From Tetrahymena elliotti 4EA (lineage: Eukaryota; Ciliophora; Oligohymenophorea; Hymenostomatida; Tetrahymenidae), in NCBI GenBank assembly GCA_000231825.2, contig JH720368.1:266581-330580 (forward strand): DNA of 64,000 bases. Reading direction: 5' to 3'. A program made the translations under genes and the position numbers. The notes beneath the pieces are model-generated. The model made no database searches. It was not told the origin of the DNA and worked only from the letters and a program-made list of their open reading frames with translations. The stretch's first letter is position 1. Each line of letters begins with the position of its first letter. Of this stretch, positions 51,183 through 64,000 are shown one piece after another.

Positions 51183-52179
51183 TTTTTAAAATATTAATTG
51201 CTTTGTGTATTCCTACTTAACTAATTTGAAGATCTATCTATCTATATTTTTATTTATAAGTTATTATTAATAGTAATAATTGATTAAAAAATCAAAAGAA
51301 TTTTTTTTAAAAAGAATCTTTTAACAATCTAATTAATTATATTGAGCAAATAATTGCTTATCTTAATTTTAGCTTGTTAATTAGAATTAAAGTTTATTAA
51401 TACAAAGCAAATAAAGCAAATAATCTAAATCTAATTCTACTTAGGAGATATCACACACATTTTTACATTTGTAATGATGGCTAAAAATTCATTTGAAAAA
51501 ATAATTTCCATAATATAAAATTTAAAAAAATAGAAAGAAAGAAAGAAAGTGTATTAATAATATTAATTTTTTAAGCTTTTACAAAATTATTATAAACAAA
51601 ATTTAATATAAAAAATGAATTCTTTAAACATTTAAGAAACTATTAATCCTCAATTATAAAATTTTAAGATCAATCAATGATGACCCTAAATTATGATATT
51701 TTCGTTGCTTTGTATCTGTTAAATCCTATTTTAACTTTCACCAAATGTTTACATTTTCTAAAATTAATACTCAGGATTTTACTATTAACCTTTTTATTAA
51801 TATTAATCATGTAAACGAGCCAAGGTTTCCTTGTCTAATTACAAATCTCTAAGGAAATATCTTATTTTCTAATTTACATTTTATTTAAATTTTAATAATT
51901 TTAACATTGAAAATGCAAATTACTCTAAATCCTTATTGGATATAAGGATAATTTTCAAGGAAATTTTTATAGACATGGAGATAAGAAAAGATAGCAAATA
52001 TTTTATAAAGTATGCCTACATATACAAAATATATGCTGAATTTATAAATTCCTTAACTTAGACTTTAGCCAGTGAGCAAGTGATTATTATCATGATTTTA
52101 TAAGATGAAAACAATGTCAACAATTAATGAAAAATATATTGCCAAAATAATTAATCTCAATAATTATTATGTTAGCTTC
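51183..52179. other. Intergenic, about 1 kb, with (GAAA)n
   Basis: A short GAAA tandem run lies at about 51533-51549. No gene recognised; it contains the NOP14 promoter side and the calpain 3' side. Confidence 0.55.
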
Positions 52180-55085
52180 TCAGCATTTATCAAATTAATA
52201 ATACTCATAGCTATCATCATCTGTTAAATTCAAATATTTTATCAAATCTAAAAAATAAATTTGAAAAAACTAAATTTACATCTAAGTAGGTATTCTTTGA
52301 GAAAGATTAAAGCAAAAAGATGGGAAACATAAGGAATGTAATCCAGTTGATAAATAGACCCCAATTAGTGACTAATTGTTATTTTTGAAATAAAATGATA
52401 AAATATGAAGCCAAAATTATTTACTTCTATTTCCAAGCAAGTCATCGTAAAATTCTAGGCATTCTTCTTCTATTTCTGGAATATCTGTATTTTCATTCTA
52501 TAGTTATTGTTCAGGTTATATTACTGACTTTAGCCCATTATCTGATTTGATTTTCATATTTGAAACATCTACAAAACTACCCTTTTTTTAATCAGCCTTA
52601 CCTACTTGCCCAATAATTTGAGATCTACCAAATGAACTTATATTTTTTTTAGATTTAAAATTATCACCCTCTTCCTATTTTATTAAAAAAATATGTTTAA
52701 AGCAAAAAAAAAGAAAGCAAATTTACCTTCAATAATTGATGTTAAGTTTAAATACTTTTTACTATACACTCTTTACCCTCTTATGTGTGTATATTAAAAA
52801 CTTAAGGTCTAGAACTGAAATTGTAAGTGAACTTAGAGCCATGACTATCAAACAAAATTACTGCTTCTCTATCACCTGGGATGGTAATTTCTATTTTCTT
52901 TTCATAAAGACCATCATATTTTTTTTACTTAAATTCTTCTTCACCTAAAAAAGAAAAAGAATGAAAAAATAAAAAATAAAAATTGAATATCTACTGTAAT
53001 AAGGCCCAAGTGGGATATATCCTTCCATTTTAAAGTTTAACTCTTCATTTAATATTTATTACATTTCTCCATTTTTGTAATACATGTAAAATGATCCATA
53101 CTAAAATCCATATCTTTTTGTCAAGAGTGGGAAATTCCAATTCCTTTCGGGCTTGACATATGACATTATTTTTTAGAGTTCCTTGCCAGTATTTGGATCT
53201 ATTTTTTCAGCAGTTTCAATTGAGACACATTTGAAAGCGATTTTTAACATTTCTAAAGGATTAGCACCTTCTAAATATTCAAATGATATGGGTTTATGGG
53301 AATAAGAACCTGTTAATTAGTTGAATAAATAAAAAAAGGTACATTTTTGAAATAATGATTACTGATAGTGCACTCATTAATAAAGTCTTATTTCCAGAAT
53401 AATTATGTGACAATCACATACTCTCCTGGTAGGAATTTCTATTCTATAAAGAGATTTCTATCTATACCATATAAAGCACCAATGTACTCAAAATCTTTTT
53501 TTTGATTTTTCTTTAAAATAAACATTCTACAATTGGAATATTCATATTATATTGGACTATGATAAAACATTCTTTCATCAATTTAATTAACTGAAATGAA
53601 ACCATGTGTAGCTTCTTTTACTTTAAACTATATAACTTGTATTTTCTCTTATTTAAAATCAAGTTTTATAGAGTTATATGAGTAGTCAGGTCTAACCTTA
53701 CAATTTCCAATCCCTATATTTTTATTAATTTCTTTTAAAATTCTTCCTTTCTTAAAAAAATTAAATAAAGACCTTCAAAGTATTTTGCAAAATCCTAAAT
53801 TGACATCCAAAAAGTACCATCATTCTTTTCCTAAACATTTAATCTTTACTTCAAAATTGGATTCCACTTATCACTGTTATCGCCCCAATCACCTGTCCAC
53901 TCTTTCATGCTTTAAATAATAAATGTCAAAATTATTTATTATGTAAAAAATCACAATGTTTTTTACCCCCATGGATTTCTAATTTTGAGAATTCTATGGA
54001 ACTAGTTATCATCTCCTCTTACACTTTAGTGGTCCAAGATAGAATAAGCATGTCCAGATAGAATTCCTAGCTCATTTTCTTCTTCTCTGATATTTGTAGA
54101 CTTTGTATAGCAAGTAAGAACATTTAGCTAATTATCGTTTTATTCTAAATACTTCCAAAACTCATCTGCAGTTAAATTATCAACATTTTCACAAGGTGCT
54201 CCTGTTAAGTCTCTTAATGCATATGCTGGGTTACCTCCTTCAATAATTTCATATGAGCCATATGCTTTAGCATAAGCCTTTTCTAACAGTAAAACCCACA
54301 ATTCATCTCCTTATCCTCTACTGAATGCAGGTTTCTTTTTTAATATGGAATTTCTTAGTATTAAAAAAAAATCTTATATTTAATTACATCTCTTTTGAAT
54401 GGGATTCTATCATCTATATTGATGTTAATCCATTCTCCATTTATATTCAACCATACACTATAGACTCCAAACTTTTGCTTTTCTTTTGTGTGAAACAATC
54501 TTTCTATCAAACAATCTTATTCAGCTAAGGCACTCAATGCACATAAAAAGTAGCAATCTATTTTAAAAATAAATAATTTGCTTTATAAAACAACAAAATA
54601 AGTTTTTTACCTCCAAGCAACCCTTGTTTAATATCATCTGGCTCGATTATATCAAATAGCTTAATATTTTCTTCATTTAAAAACTCTTATGGTCTCTTCC
54701 AAGTAATTTATGACCAGCTTTCTTACGTTTATCTAGGAAGTTTATCAAATTAGTTTGATAGAGATTGAATGTTAGCAGGGAAATCAGGATCTTCCCAGCA
54801 ATTGCCAAAGAGTAAGTGCTCGCACTCTTCAATAATATGATCAAATTGTAGTGTGTTTTTACCAAATTCATTATTAAATGTCTCAACAATATTAGATTGT
54901 AAAACCATTTAATTCATAATAGTTTCTTTTCTTTTAATTTCACTTTACTACTTTTTAGATTGTGCTTAGCTTTCTTTTGGGTTCATTACTGAAACAACTT
55001 ATCTTGGCTATTGTTTCTTTTATTATTGCTAGTTCTCTTCATCTTCATCATCCATAGGGTTTTTAACTTTGTTGAAATCCTCCAT
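52180..55085 (-). CDS. Calpain (papain-fold cysteine protease) with C2-like domains, about 842 aa
   Basis: Eight exons: 55085-54611, 54557-54388, 54334-53967, 53909-53773, 53713-53363, 53309-52995, 52944-52727 and 52674-52180; all phase-consistent. The entry motif WSQITWKRPQEF precedes the catalytic Cys in [14 protein letters not shown] (about C161). The catalytic His is in LSGHAYSI (about H310) and Asn in IRNPWG (about N335), so the triad is complete. [20 protein letters not shown] and [12 protein letters not shown] are also classical. Domain III-type segments follow ([25 protein letters not shown]) and further beta-rich parts. The 26 N-terminal residues are acidic and Gln-rich. No EF-hand region is seen. 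The last roughly 70 residues may be read-through; a splice at 52259 would end the gene at about 52217 instead. Confidence 0.92.
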
Positions 55086-55997
55086 TTCAGTTTGCTAATA
55101 TATTTTTTAATCTAAATAAAGAAAATTTGATGTGATAAACTCTTGGTATTAATTTATAAGTATTAAATATTTATTTGAAATTTCACTTAATCTAATAGCC
55201 AATATATACCAGAACAAGTATTTAGAATAACACCAATTTTAAAACAATAAAACGAAAAAACTGAAAAATAAATCTTAATGGAAAATTTACTAAACTATAT
55301 TCCTTCCTAAAATAATAAAAATTTAGATTTATTTAAAGATATTTATAATTTTATTTAAACAAAATTTATTTTTTCTCAAAAGGGATGAAAATAAAGAATT
55401 AATTTCACTAAATTGAAAATATTATTTTTGCATCCCGAATGAATATTTGATCACCAAAATTAACATTATTTTTAATAAACTATGTATGTTTACATGTAAT
55501 ATAAAAGAAGTATTTATTTAAATCTGCAACACTTACAATATCTTTACAAAAAATAAGATTGAATTACATAAATTCTATTTCCTTTTAATTTGACTTGGCA
55601 GTAATTTGAATTATGCTACCTTAAAATAATTAAAATTTTAAAAACCATAAGTAATTAATAGGAAAATAAAAACAATTATTAAGAAAGGTTAAATAACTTT
55701 CTTAGTTCTAAAAATTATTATTTTAATAAAATCTGGCTTTTTAACAAAAGTATCTTTTAATTATTTTAATTTTTGTGAATTAAAATATTTAAATAGTCTT
55801 GATATCAATCAGAATGAATAAATTATTTAAGTAATTCAGAAATATATTAATTATAATATCCTTACAATTTTTTTGTTTTTTTAAATTATCCTACCATTCT
55901 ACTTTATTTAATATTCAAAAATCTTAATATTTCTTTTAATTCTATTAAATTATAAGTATATTAAATCAAATTTTTAATTCAATTCACATTTTTCTTT
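55086..55997. other. Intergenic, divergent
   Basis: AT-rich promoter region of the calpain gene; nothing else recognised. Confidence 0.55.
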
Positions 55998-56234
55998 ATG
56001 GCTCTCCCATATTATTCACCAATTAGATCTCAAATAGAGACTAAAGTAATAAAGAATTACTCTTTTTTAAGATTTAAGTAATCTAAAACTGCTGATAAGT
56101 TTACTATAAGAAAGAATATTTAAGGTTTAATACCAATCTTAAAATATTTTGATGAAATATTTAAGGTATCTTAAGATTTGAATTAAATTATTTATTTCAT
56201 TTATGATGGTTGGTTACATTTTGAATTAAATTGA
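55998..56234 (+). CDS. Small hypothetical ORF, 78 aa (tentative)
   Basis: ATG 55998 to TGA 56232-56234. It begins MALPYYSPIRSQIETKVIKN and ends with an aromatic segment (IIYFIYDGWLHFEL). The start context and the first 40 codons look coding. No homologous family is recognised, and with TGA as the only stop such a length can occur by chance. It may continue through an intron. Confidence 0.3.
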
Positions 56235-56378
56235 TTGAATGATAAGAGGAAATTTAGCAAGAATGGAATAAATTATTAAGATAGCTTTAAAATTTTATTG
56301 ATTTAATTCTAGAAGAAAAAAAAATATGGTTCATGAATAAATAATTAAAAATAATTAGTATACTGGTGATTAAATAAT

Positions 56379-59194
56379 TCACGATATTGAAGTGTGTTTA
56401 TTAACTATTTCTAAATTAACAGCAGCATGCTTTTATTCTAGGATTGCTGAATTATATTAGATTCTGAGCTGCATAATTTTTTGCTGCTGATCTAAAAGAT
56501 ATTTTTATTTTTTTTCAATTTCACTAACTTTTGATGCAAGTTATTAATCTCTTTCTTTGATTTTTTATAGTTTCTTTTCTATGTTTAATAGTGTTTATTG
56601 CTCAATATTTATATTTAAGTTAGCATTTTACTCAATTTTTTCTTCGATTTTGATATCGTTTTCTACTTTTATTTATTGCTCTGTGACTTGTTAGCTTTAT
56701 CCTTCTTCGACTTCTATTTTGGTTTCATTTTCTATTTTTACATCTTATTTTTAAACAGACACTATTTTAGCACTCTGTTATGGCATTTATTTTAAATTTT
56801 ATTGTTAATTATCTTCTTCCTTTTCTTCATCATCATCTAATATCAATTTAGCTTTAGGCTATTTTCTCATTACTTTTATTCCATCATTTTCAGAGCTATC
56901 ATCATTTTTTTTTTCTTTCTTTATAGGATTCACAAACTCTTATTCATTATCACTGTCAATAGCAGTTTTATTTTTTCCTGGTTTAGTTAGCTTATTCTTT
57001 TATAGCAACCTTCTTCCTCTCTTGCCTTTTTATTTTTCTCCACTTTCATCTTAACCATTTTTATTTTATGAGCCATCTTCATGCTCATCTTAATCCGAAT
57101 CATCATTAATAACAGATTTTTTCCTTCTTAAAATTCTTTTTTTTATTTTTTAAGGTAAACTATCTTCTTCCTCTGATTCGTCACTTTATTCAGAGGATGA
57201 TCCATCTTATTCTTCATCAGATTAGGAATCTGAATCATCACTTTTTATAAAATCAGAATCTTCATCATCTTAGACTTTTTTATTTACATTTCTCTTTTTT
57301 TTTAAAACTCTCTTTTGTTGATTTTTCTTTTTCTATGTAGCACTCTATGGTTAAGATTAAGAATAATTTTCACTTTCTTCTTTGGATTAATTTTAATCTT
57401 CATCATTATTTTCTTCTTCCATATTTTAATCTTCACTTTCTTACTCACTATCTTCAATTCTTTTTCTTCTTCTTCCAGGCCCTTACTTTTTTATTGGTTT
57501 TTTGCTATTGCTTTCATCATCCTCTTTTTTTTTGATATCCTTCTGACTCAATTTTTCAAAAGTATTCTTTTCATTCTTTTTACTTTCATTTTCTTTATCT
57601 ATTTTGAGTACATTCATGAGTTTAGATAAATCTTCAACTAAGCAGTAGACTTTCTTCAAGTTTTTATTTGATGAGCTTTCTTCTTTATTAAAAATGTGAG
57701 TTTATTAATTTCAAACAGAAAAAAGAACTTACTAAAACATTAGGGATCTTCAAAGATATCCTTTTTAAGCTCGTTTTTAAATTCTTGATTAAAGAACTTT
57801 TATGCTATTAAAATAAAAAAGTTAATATAAATTTTTAAATAAAATAGTAAAAGTGGATAATAATTTAGAGCATGATTGAATATATAGATTTTGCTTTGCA
57901 ATCAAAAATTAAACAGAGAAAATATATTTAATACGAAATAAGTCTACTTAGAGCTTTGCTGTTTCACAGCATTATAATGAGATAAAGTTTGGTTTTATCT
58001 TTGGAATATTCTCAAGTATTTTTTTGGTGTTTTAAATCTTTTAATTAAAATAAATCCAATTAAAAATAAATTCAATGTCAATTAATTGAAAGTACTTTGT
58101 CATCTACTTCTTTAGATATTTCATATTTAGAGATATCATAAACCTTTTGATTTATAGGCTACTTATTTTCTGGCTCTATTTGCATTACCTCTTTTTATTT
58201 TGATTACAAAAAATATTAAAATATTTCCAAATAGTAAGTTAAGGGATATTTTATATGAATCTCATAACATTAATCATTTTAATTATAGTATTTTAATCTA
58301 GAAATAAAATAGATATTATGCATATATTTATAATTAATTAGATTGATTACCTTGGAGAGTTAGAGACAAATTATCAGTTTTGATCTTTTTTTAGATTAAT
58401 GGCATATTTTCAAGAGCAACTTAAATTTCAATCTCATTCCTTCTCTTTTGTATATTTTGAGGTTGATTTTTTATCATGTTAAAGCTGTTTTATGTGGTTT
58501 ATACTGAACCTGGAGGCAAAGGTACAGGCCTCAAATTTCTAGATATTCTATTTAAAATATTTAAAATTTTTTATAAGCGAGGAAAAATCAACAAAAGCAT
58601 AATTAGACACAATATAATGTATGATTATTAGCCATAAGAAAAAGGGTAATATTCTATTGATTTTAAAACAATATTTTTATTTAAAGCTAAATTATTTCAT
58701 AAATTAAAATTAGGATAATAAAAATGTAGCTTCTATTTATTCAATTCATTAAATTTTATTCATAAATTTGAAATATCTATTTGATCTATTCTCCTTCAAA
58801 TTAATGCATATTAAAATGGATGAATAAGTAAGTCTAATTTGTGCCTTAAAAACAAAAACAATTAAATGTTTTATCTAAAACATTTCAAATAATTTAATCT
58901 TTGTTACTAGAAAGAAGCCCCTGGTATTATTTAATTCCCTTGAAGATTATTTATCTAAGAAGCGCTATTTCCCTGCTAATTAATACCAAATTGAGAAGAA
59001 TATGTCTATTAACTCATACTTTATAAAGGAAATCCTGCTGCTTGGCTTTATGCATTTTACAATAAATTAAATCCATTCCCTCCTAATCCTCCTGTAGGTT
59101 GCAATAAATTAATAGTTGCTTATTAGCTGAAAGATGTCTATTAGTTGAATTGATTCTAACTAAAATATCTATTTCCAGGATTGTTTTAATTCAT
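56379..59194 (-). CDS. Q/N-rich (prion-like) plus highly charged nuclear-type protein, 648 aa
   Basis: Exons 59194-58908, 58547-58351, 58190-58096, 57796-57733 and 57682-56379; phases agree, including across a 360 bp first intron; TGA 56381-56379. Residues 1-95 are Gln/Asn/Gly/Ser-rich with almost no charge (MNQNNPGNRYFSQNQFNQQ...), a prion-like composition. A Pro-rich piece follows (RNLRPVPLPPGSV), then a helix FFNQEFKNELKKDIFEDPQC. A long alternation of acidic Ser/Asp/Glu and basic Lys/Arg blocks comes next (GPGRRRKR, KKKRNVNKK, KIKKRILRRKK, KGKRGRRLLQK). These look like multiple nuclear-localisation or AT-hook-like patches. The last 90 residues are a coiled coil (KLQKIKERDQQLASKVSEIE). No catalytic domain. 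A chromatin or nucleolar scaffold is inferred from composition only. Confidence 0.75.
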
Positions 59195-59448
59195 ACTATC
59201 TATAAAAAAATATTAAATTTTTTTCTTTATATTTAAAATATATTGAATATCAATAATTATTATTTTTTATCAAAATTAGTAATATTAAATTATTTTTTCT
59301 CATCATGCTTTTGAATGTAGAGCTTAAAAAACAGATTCACAGCAGCAAGGCTTTCTGACTAAGTCAGCCATTGCTCATCTTTTAATGCTTCCTATAAAAC
59401 TTAAATACTTTATAAAAAATAATGTAAAATCTTTTATCTTTTAATCAT
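59191..59448 (-). CDS. Short coding-like segment, 85-codon frame (tentative)
   Basis: ATG 59448-59446 to TGA 59193-59191. The central part, EALKDEQWLTQSESLAAVNL followed by FFKLYIQKHDEKK, has the codon and amino-acid look of a real helical exon and is less AT-rich than its flanks. The flanking parts look non-coding. It abuts, and overlaps by four bases, the start of the Q/N-rich gene on the same strand. It could be an alternative upstream exon or a remnant, but no donor links the frames. Confidence 0.3.
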
Positions 59449-59999
59449 TTTACACTTTAAATAAGTTTTTGAGTTATTTGTTTTTATTATGAAAATATCA
59501 TTCAAATTTAAATGAAAAAATGTTATTTAGTACAAAATATTCATTTTCAAATGACTTGATTCTGTTGATTTTTTTTCTGTTTTAAATACCAAATACATTC
59601 TCTAAAAATAGATAAAAGTTTTTTAACTCAAATAATATACTTTATTTAATTGTGAAAAAATATTTTTTATCCAAAAAATTGATAAATTTGTCAGAGTAAA
59701 TAAAGCAAGATGCTATTTTGATTGTTTTTTATATCAAAAGTAGTTGCTAATACATGCAAATATGATATAATTACATTTATAAGAATAATTTTATATACTA
59801 AGAAATAGATTAAAGTTTTTAATTTTTTAGAAATTTAATTTTATTAAATAAATGAATGATAATTTATCGATTTACATTGTAGATTCCTTTATTTAAATGA
59901 AAGAATTAAAAAAAAAGAAATTAATTATTTTTTAAAGAAGTTTAGTTTATTATTTTTGCATTGCTTAAATTAATTAAGACTTCACTACCTTTTTATTTT
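59449..59999. other. Intergenic, AT-rich
   Basis: Nothing recognised. Confidence 0.6.
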
Positions 60000-62118
60000 T
60001 CAAAGGAAATCTATTGATTTAGACTATGCAGAATTTAACTTATTGAGTTTAATTAAATTATTTTAGTGCTAACAATTCTATTAATCAGGTTCTGTTATTA
60101 TTTTCAATTGTTATTAACATGGGTTATTATTTAAATCAAGAGTTTTTGAAAAACATGATTTTGACTTGATAATATTTTGATTCTCCATTTTTTAGTTTAT
60201 AGAAGAAAAAGATTTATTTCTAAGAGCATTTTCTAAATCTAAAACTTGATTTTGATTTTCTTTGTTGTTATCGATGTGCACGTGCTCAATACTCTCATTT
60301 TACTATTAGAATTTGTTATCATTTAATGTAAATTTTAATAATTCATTCATTTAATTTTTTATTTATTCTTCTTTTTACTACTGTTCAATAGAATTTAAAC
60401 ATCCTTACTTTTATTAGTTTAAATCTCTTTCATTCATTTCTAAAGATTGGAGCATTTAATCTTCTGGTTTGTCTTTATTTTTATCATAAAATACTACATC
60501 GTTGTTTGATTCACTTATTTTAATCCCAACTAACCCCCTGTAATTACATTTTTTTGCTTTCTTTAAATCTCCTAATGTGTTTTTTTATTTTTCTATGTTT
60601 TAAGCTTAGAAATTGTTAGCTTAGGTTAAAAAATTGTTTAGATTTTAATTGTTGTTTACATACAAAGAAGATATTTTATTTGTTTTTGCGTTCTCATCAA
60701 TTATTTTCTTTTATTATTTTATGTTTTATGTTTCTAAGAGTTGGTTGATATCTTATTTATACTTGCTTTAGTTATCATAATTTTATATGGAGACATCTTA
60801 AGCTAGTTCATTAGAAAAGGACCTTTTATATGAAATATCTTTGTATGCATTTGCTTTTAGTCTATGATTATTTTCAGCGACTATTGCTTGGTATGCATTT
60901 CTCAATAAATCTAATGAGTAAAAAGTTATCATAGCAATATAAAGAGCCAATTTCGAGCTTTAAAAGGTTTCAATTTTATTAATAGTTAAGCTTAAAACTG
61001 TAATATAACAAATAAGAGTAGAAGATAAAATAGCTGACTTAGCAATATGAGCCATATAAAGTGAGATTATAGGTCTATGAGACAAATAACTTGCAGTATT
61101 GACTTAATCCTCTCTACAAAACAGATTATTAGAGCATCTTATTATTATCTTAAAGAGACTAACAAAAGGTAGATTTATTGCAAGAGAGAATTTGGCCAAT
61201 CTGGGAGTTTCTTAAGAAATGGCAAGTAAAGAAGAAAATAATAACACAAAACAAATGCACATTTATCCAAAAATAAAATACCATTTTAGTGAATCAAAGT
61301 AGCATAAGATTAATACTGGAAGCCCTATATCAAAGATTATAGATAATATTATTCGCCAAACAAATATTTAGCGATGTGCAGTGCGACCTACTAAAAATGC
61401 TAATAACAGTGTAATTATATCTACAGTGTGTGTAAAACAGTAGCAAAAATTTTATTCACATATTCCAGCTGTATCATAATTTTAGATATAAACATTTTGA
61501 CTTGACCTAAGAGTATTTACTGCAGTGCTTTATTCCAAAGAATGGTTATTTAAGTTCCCTAATTATTCTATCTAGTCTTTTTGTTACCTCTCAGTCTAGT
61601 TCGAACTTTGTTACTATTACATCTTTGAATTCTGCTAAACTTAGCATTCTTTTTGAGAATTGATACCTAGAAGTGTATCTACCTTTATGATATTGATCTT
61701 AACTTACTAACCTAAGTTGATTTCAGTTTACTAAACATCATTTTATTTCTCAATAAACACATCATTAAGTTTGATAGCATTATTAAATTTGTATTAATTT
61801 TAATCATTATCACAGTATTTTTAAGGATCTGCATTTTAGCTATTCTAATCCATTTTTTCTAAGCTCTCTAATAATAAGTTATACGATTTACCAGTTTGTA
61901 TATTTACAAAACTAAGAAAACTTTTTCTATCTTGAGATACTTAAGCAATTATGGATTGCTTCCTTATTTTTTTATTATTTATTATATAGGAAAAGAGATA
62001 GCTGTTTAAAAAGTACCTTTATGTTAAAAAAAAGTATTAACAAACCAATAATCAATATTTTAATTAAATTAACTATAACATCAATAGTTTAACTAAAAAT
62101 TAACTATCTGATTGCCAT
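60000..62118 (-). CDS. Multi-pass membrane protein with long Asn/Gln-rich tail, about 658 aa
   Basis: Main exon 61962-60000 is a single 654-codon frame to TGA 60002-60000. A 14-nt first exon (62118-62105, MAIRQ) joined by a 142 bp intron is my best but uncertain start. Residues about 1-155 are soluble and Gln-rich. About 165-340 contain at least five hydrophobic helices: DIITLLLAFLVG; IILSIIFDIGLPVLILCYF; YFIFGQMCICFVLLFSSLLA; SAILSSTLICYITVLSLTI; and LALYIAMITFYSLDLL. A conserved-looking loop carries GRTAHRQIFVWR. The C-terminal 300 residues are charged and Asn/Gln-rich, likely cytosolic, with coiled-coil tendency (EMNERDLNQQKQ). No known transporter or channel signature was recognised. Confidence 0.78.
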
Positions 62119-62920
62119 CGATATTTTTATGAACCCTTATCATAAATTAGATTATTTTAATGTTATTAATTTAACATATAAATATTTTTTTATTTGTATG
62201 AACTATTGTTTTTAACTTTCTATCTTATTCTATTAAAGTCTTCAAACATAATACTTCTGTTGATATTATTTATTAAGTTAAAATAATTAAATTTTGAAGT
62301 AAACAATTAATTGTATAAATTAATTTTCTAATTCTTGAATGAGTAACTTTTCAAAGTAATTTGTAAATATTTTATTTTTTAGGATTTTTAAAAAAACTTT
62401 TAAAATAAACTTAAATATACATTTTTTTTAATTGAACAGTTTTTACTATGGTGAAATTTATTAAATTTATTTTGATCAAAGAAGCATTTCTTTTCAACAA
62501 AAATATTAAAAGAAAAGAATCTCATAATTTGATTAACAATTATTAATTTAGAAATCTATTACAAATAAATTTTATTTATTTCTTTTGACATATTTTGATG
62601 TTTTAAAATAATAAATTGTAAAAAATTAAAATATTACAAACATTTAGCTTGGTAATTTGTTAAGAATATTAATGATTGAATTAAAAAATAAATTGGACTG
62701 AAATATACTTTAAAAAAATAACTCAGCTAAATGATTGGCAATTATAATTGAGTTATTTGTTTTAAATAGAATTTTTAATCAAAAGTTGTATCTCTATAAT
62801 TATTTTCGCGCAAAAAAAATAAAACAAAAAAGTATAATAAAATACTATAAAATTCTTAAGGTTGCTCTCTATCTCATTTGTGAAATGATCAAAAAGTAAT
62901 CATCAAAAAATTTAAATGAA
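62119..62920. other. Divergent intergenic region
   Basis: AT-rich promoter region for the membrane-protein gene and the last gene. Nothing else recognised. Confidence 0.55.
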
Positions 62921-64000
62921 ATGTAAAAGTTCTATAAAGAATGTCATATTTAAAAGTAAAATATTTTGATGCCTCAAAATCAGAAGCTTTAGCAGGCTTA
63001 GCTAGCAAAATTAGATCCTCATAAGTTGTTCTATAAATGCTAAAAAGATATTAAGTAGAAGTATATAGAATAGATTTAAATTGCAGGTCTTAATGATTTC
63101 AAAATTTCTCCTATGAATAGTACAATTTATTTTTCTTTTCTTTAACTGATATTACTACTAAACTACAATTTTCGAATAAAATTATTTTTGTCTATTTTTT
63201 TTCAATACAATTTTTCTTATTCATCATTTTTATAAAATAAAGAAGAAACACATTTTAATTACAAAAATGGATATCCTTGCTCAAGTATAGAATAATAGCA
63301 AGACAGCGATATAAGTGTTTAAGGGTTATCTCCATTAATTATTAATAATCCTGCTAATTAAAATTAATAAAAACTGAGTAAAATGAATTTGCTTGAAAAA
63401 TCTGATTTAGCAAAAAATATTACAAATAGCTTGAAAAAAAATAACTCAAACCAAAATTTACAAAATAAGTCAAGAAATGATATCCGAGTGATAGCTTAAA
63501 ATAATCAAAAGAAAAAACTATTAAATGGATTCAAATTAAGCATTGAAAACTAAAAACAATATTTAGAAAGTTGTTTACAAAATTAAGTTATTAATAACTA
63601 ATCTCCAGTCTAAAATATTTTAAAAGAAGTTTAACAAGAACGCTAAGTAAAAATACATAATTTCTTTGATGACCCAAGCATATGTGATCTGCAAGATGAA
63701 GATATATTAAGCCACATAAGTTAAACTTAAAGTTTTAAAAATTTATAATAAAGTATTGATTTTATTAACTTAAAAGTGAATAAAGTCGCTTAATTCAAAT
63801 TAGAGGATGATGAAAAAGAAGAAGAATATTAGGATTTATAAATATTTTCTCCAACTGCTACTTCAAGCCAAAATTCTAATAGGATTTATTTGTTTTAAAA
63901 TCCTCAATAGAGTGGTGGTAAAACAGAAGAAAAAGATAAAAATAATCTATCTTTAGCTAAATATTAAAAGTAAATTTATAATTGCTAAACAGAGTAAACT
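62921..64000 (+). CDS. Hypothetical Gln/Asn/Lys-rich protein, 5' part (runs off window)
   Basis: Exon 1 is 62921-63119. An in-frame ATG at 62969 (MPQNQKLQQAQLAKLDPHKL) is the alternative start. Exon 2 starts at 63243 after a 123 bp intron and stays open to the window edge, giving over 250 more codons. Exon 1 encodes a helical segment with KLFYKCQKDIKQKYIEQIQI. Exon 2 is rich in Asn, Gln, Lys and Ser, with an acidic patch (LEDDEKEEEYQDLQ) and the motif HNFFDDPSICDLQDEDILSH. No known domain is seen so far; it may lie beyond the window. Confidence 0.7.

Noticed and set aside
57315..57629. Plus-strand hydrophobic frame resembling a membrane protein
   Set aside because: Antisense of Lys/Glu/Asp-rich coding sequence, which always yields Phe/Leu/Ser-rich shadows.

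Overview
The window reads as protist nuclear DNA from an oligohymenophorean ciliate, most likely the macronuclear genome of Tetrahymena or a close relative. It is very AT-rich. Every recognisable protein is interrupted by many in-frame TAA and TAG codons, which fall where glutamine fits the family, and ends only at TGA. Genes have short AT-rich introns, mostly about 50-110 bp, with GTAA/GTAT donors and TAG/AAG/CAG acceptors. Because TAA/TAG are sense codons, ORF finding with the standard code shatters nearly every gene here. All CDS calls below were translated by hand with UAA/UAG = Gln and spliced so that phase is kept across each junction. No telomeric repeats, CRISPR arrays or bacterial-type insertion sequences were seen.

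Left part (1-26 kb): C-terminus of a multi-pass membrane protein; EF-hand protein; three-finger CCCH zinc-finger protein; damaged leucine-rich-repeat gene; DM10-domain ciliary microtubule inner protein (RIB72/EFHC family); SWI3/BAF155-type chromatin-remodelling subunit; one tRNA-Asn(GTT); AGC-like protein kinase whose catalytic Asp is replaced by Gly; small Gly2 acylation-candidate protein; and the replication helicase factor CDC45.

Middle (27-49 kb): CEP104/FAP256-like ciliary-tip protein with TOG-like repeats and an extra C-terminal region; NUDT19-like Nudix hydrolase; Sec14/CRAL-TRIO lipid-transfer protein; orphaned RNase PH (RRP46-like exosome) fragment; a probably abundant, Gly2-acylated pseudokinase with a Tyr/Thr-rich repeat tail and a 1.1 kb intron; RING-H2 E3 ligase; EF-hand-like protein; and a histidine phosphatase (PGAM fold).

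Right part (49-64 kb): a NOP14-type ribosome-biogenesis protein that ends in poly-aspartate; a complete calpain; a Q/N-rich (prion-like) plus highly charged nuclear-type protein; a multi-pass membrane protein with a long Q/N-rich tail; and the 5' part of another Q/N-rich protein running off the window.

These genes are not an operon or pathway cluster. They are independently transcribed eukaryotic genes on both strands, separated by non-coding DNA of about 0.2-2 kb. Cilia and cortex (RIB72, CEP104, acylated pseudokinase), nuclear functions (SWI3, CDC45, NOP14, charged protein) and signalling are mixed. First exons and a few 3' ends are the least certain parts and are flagged.
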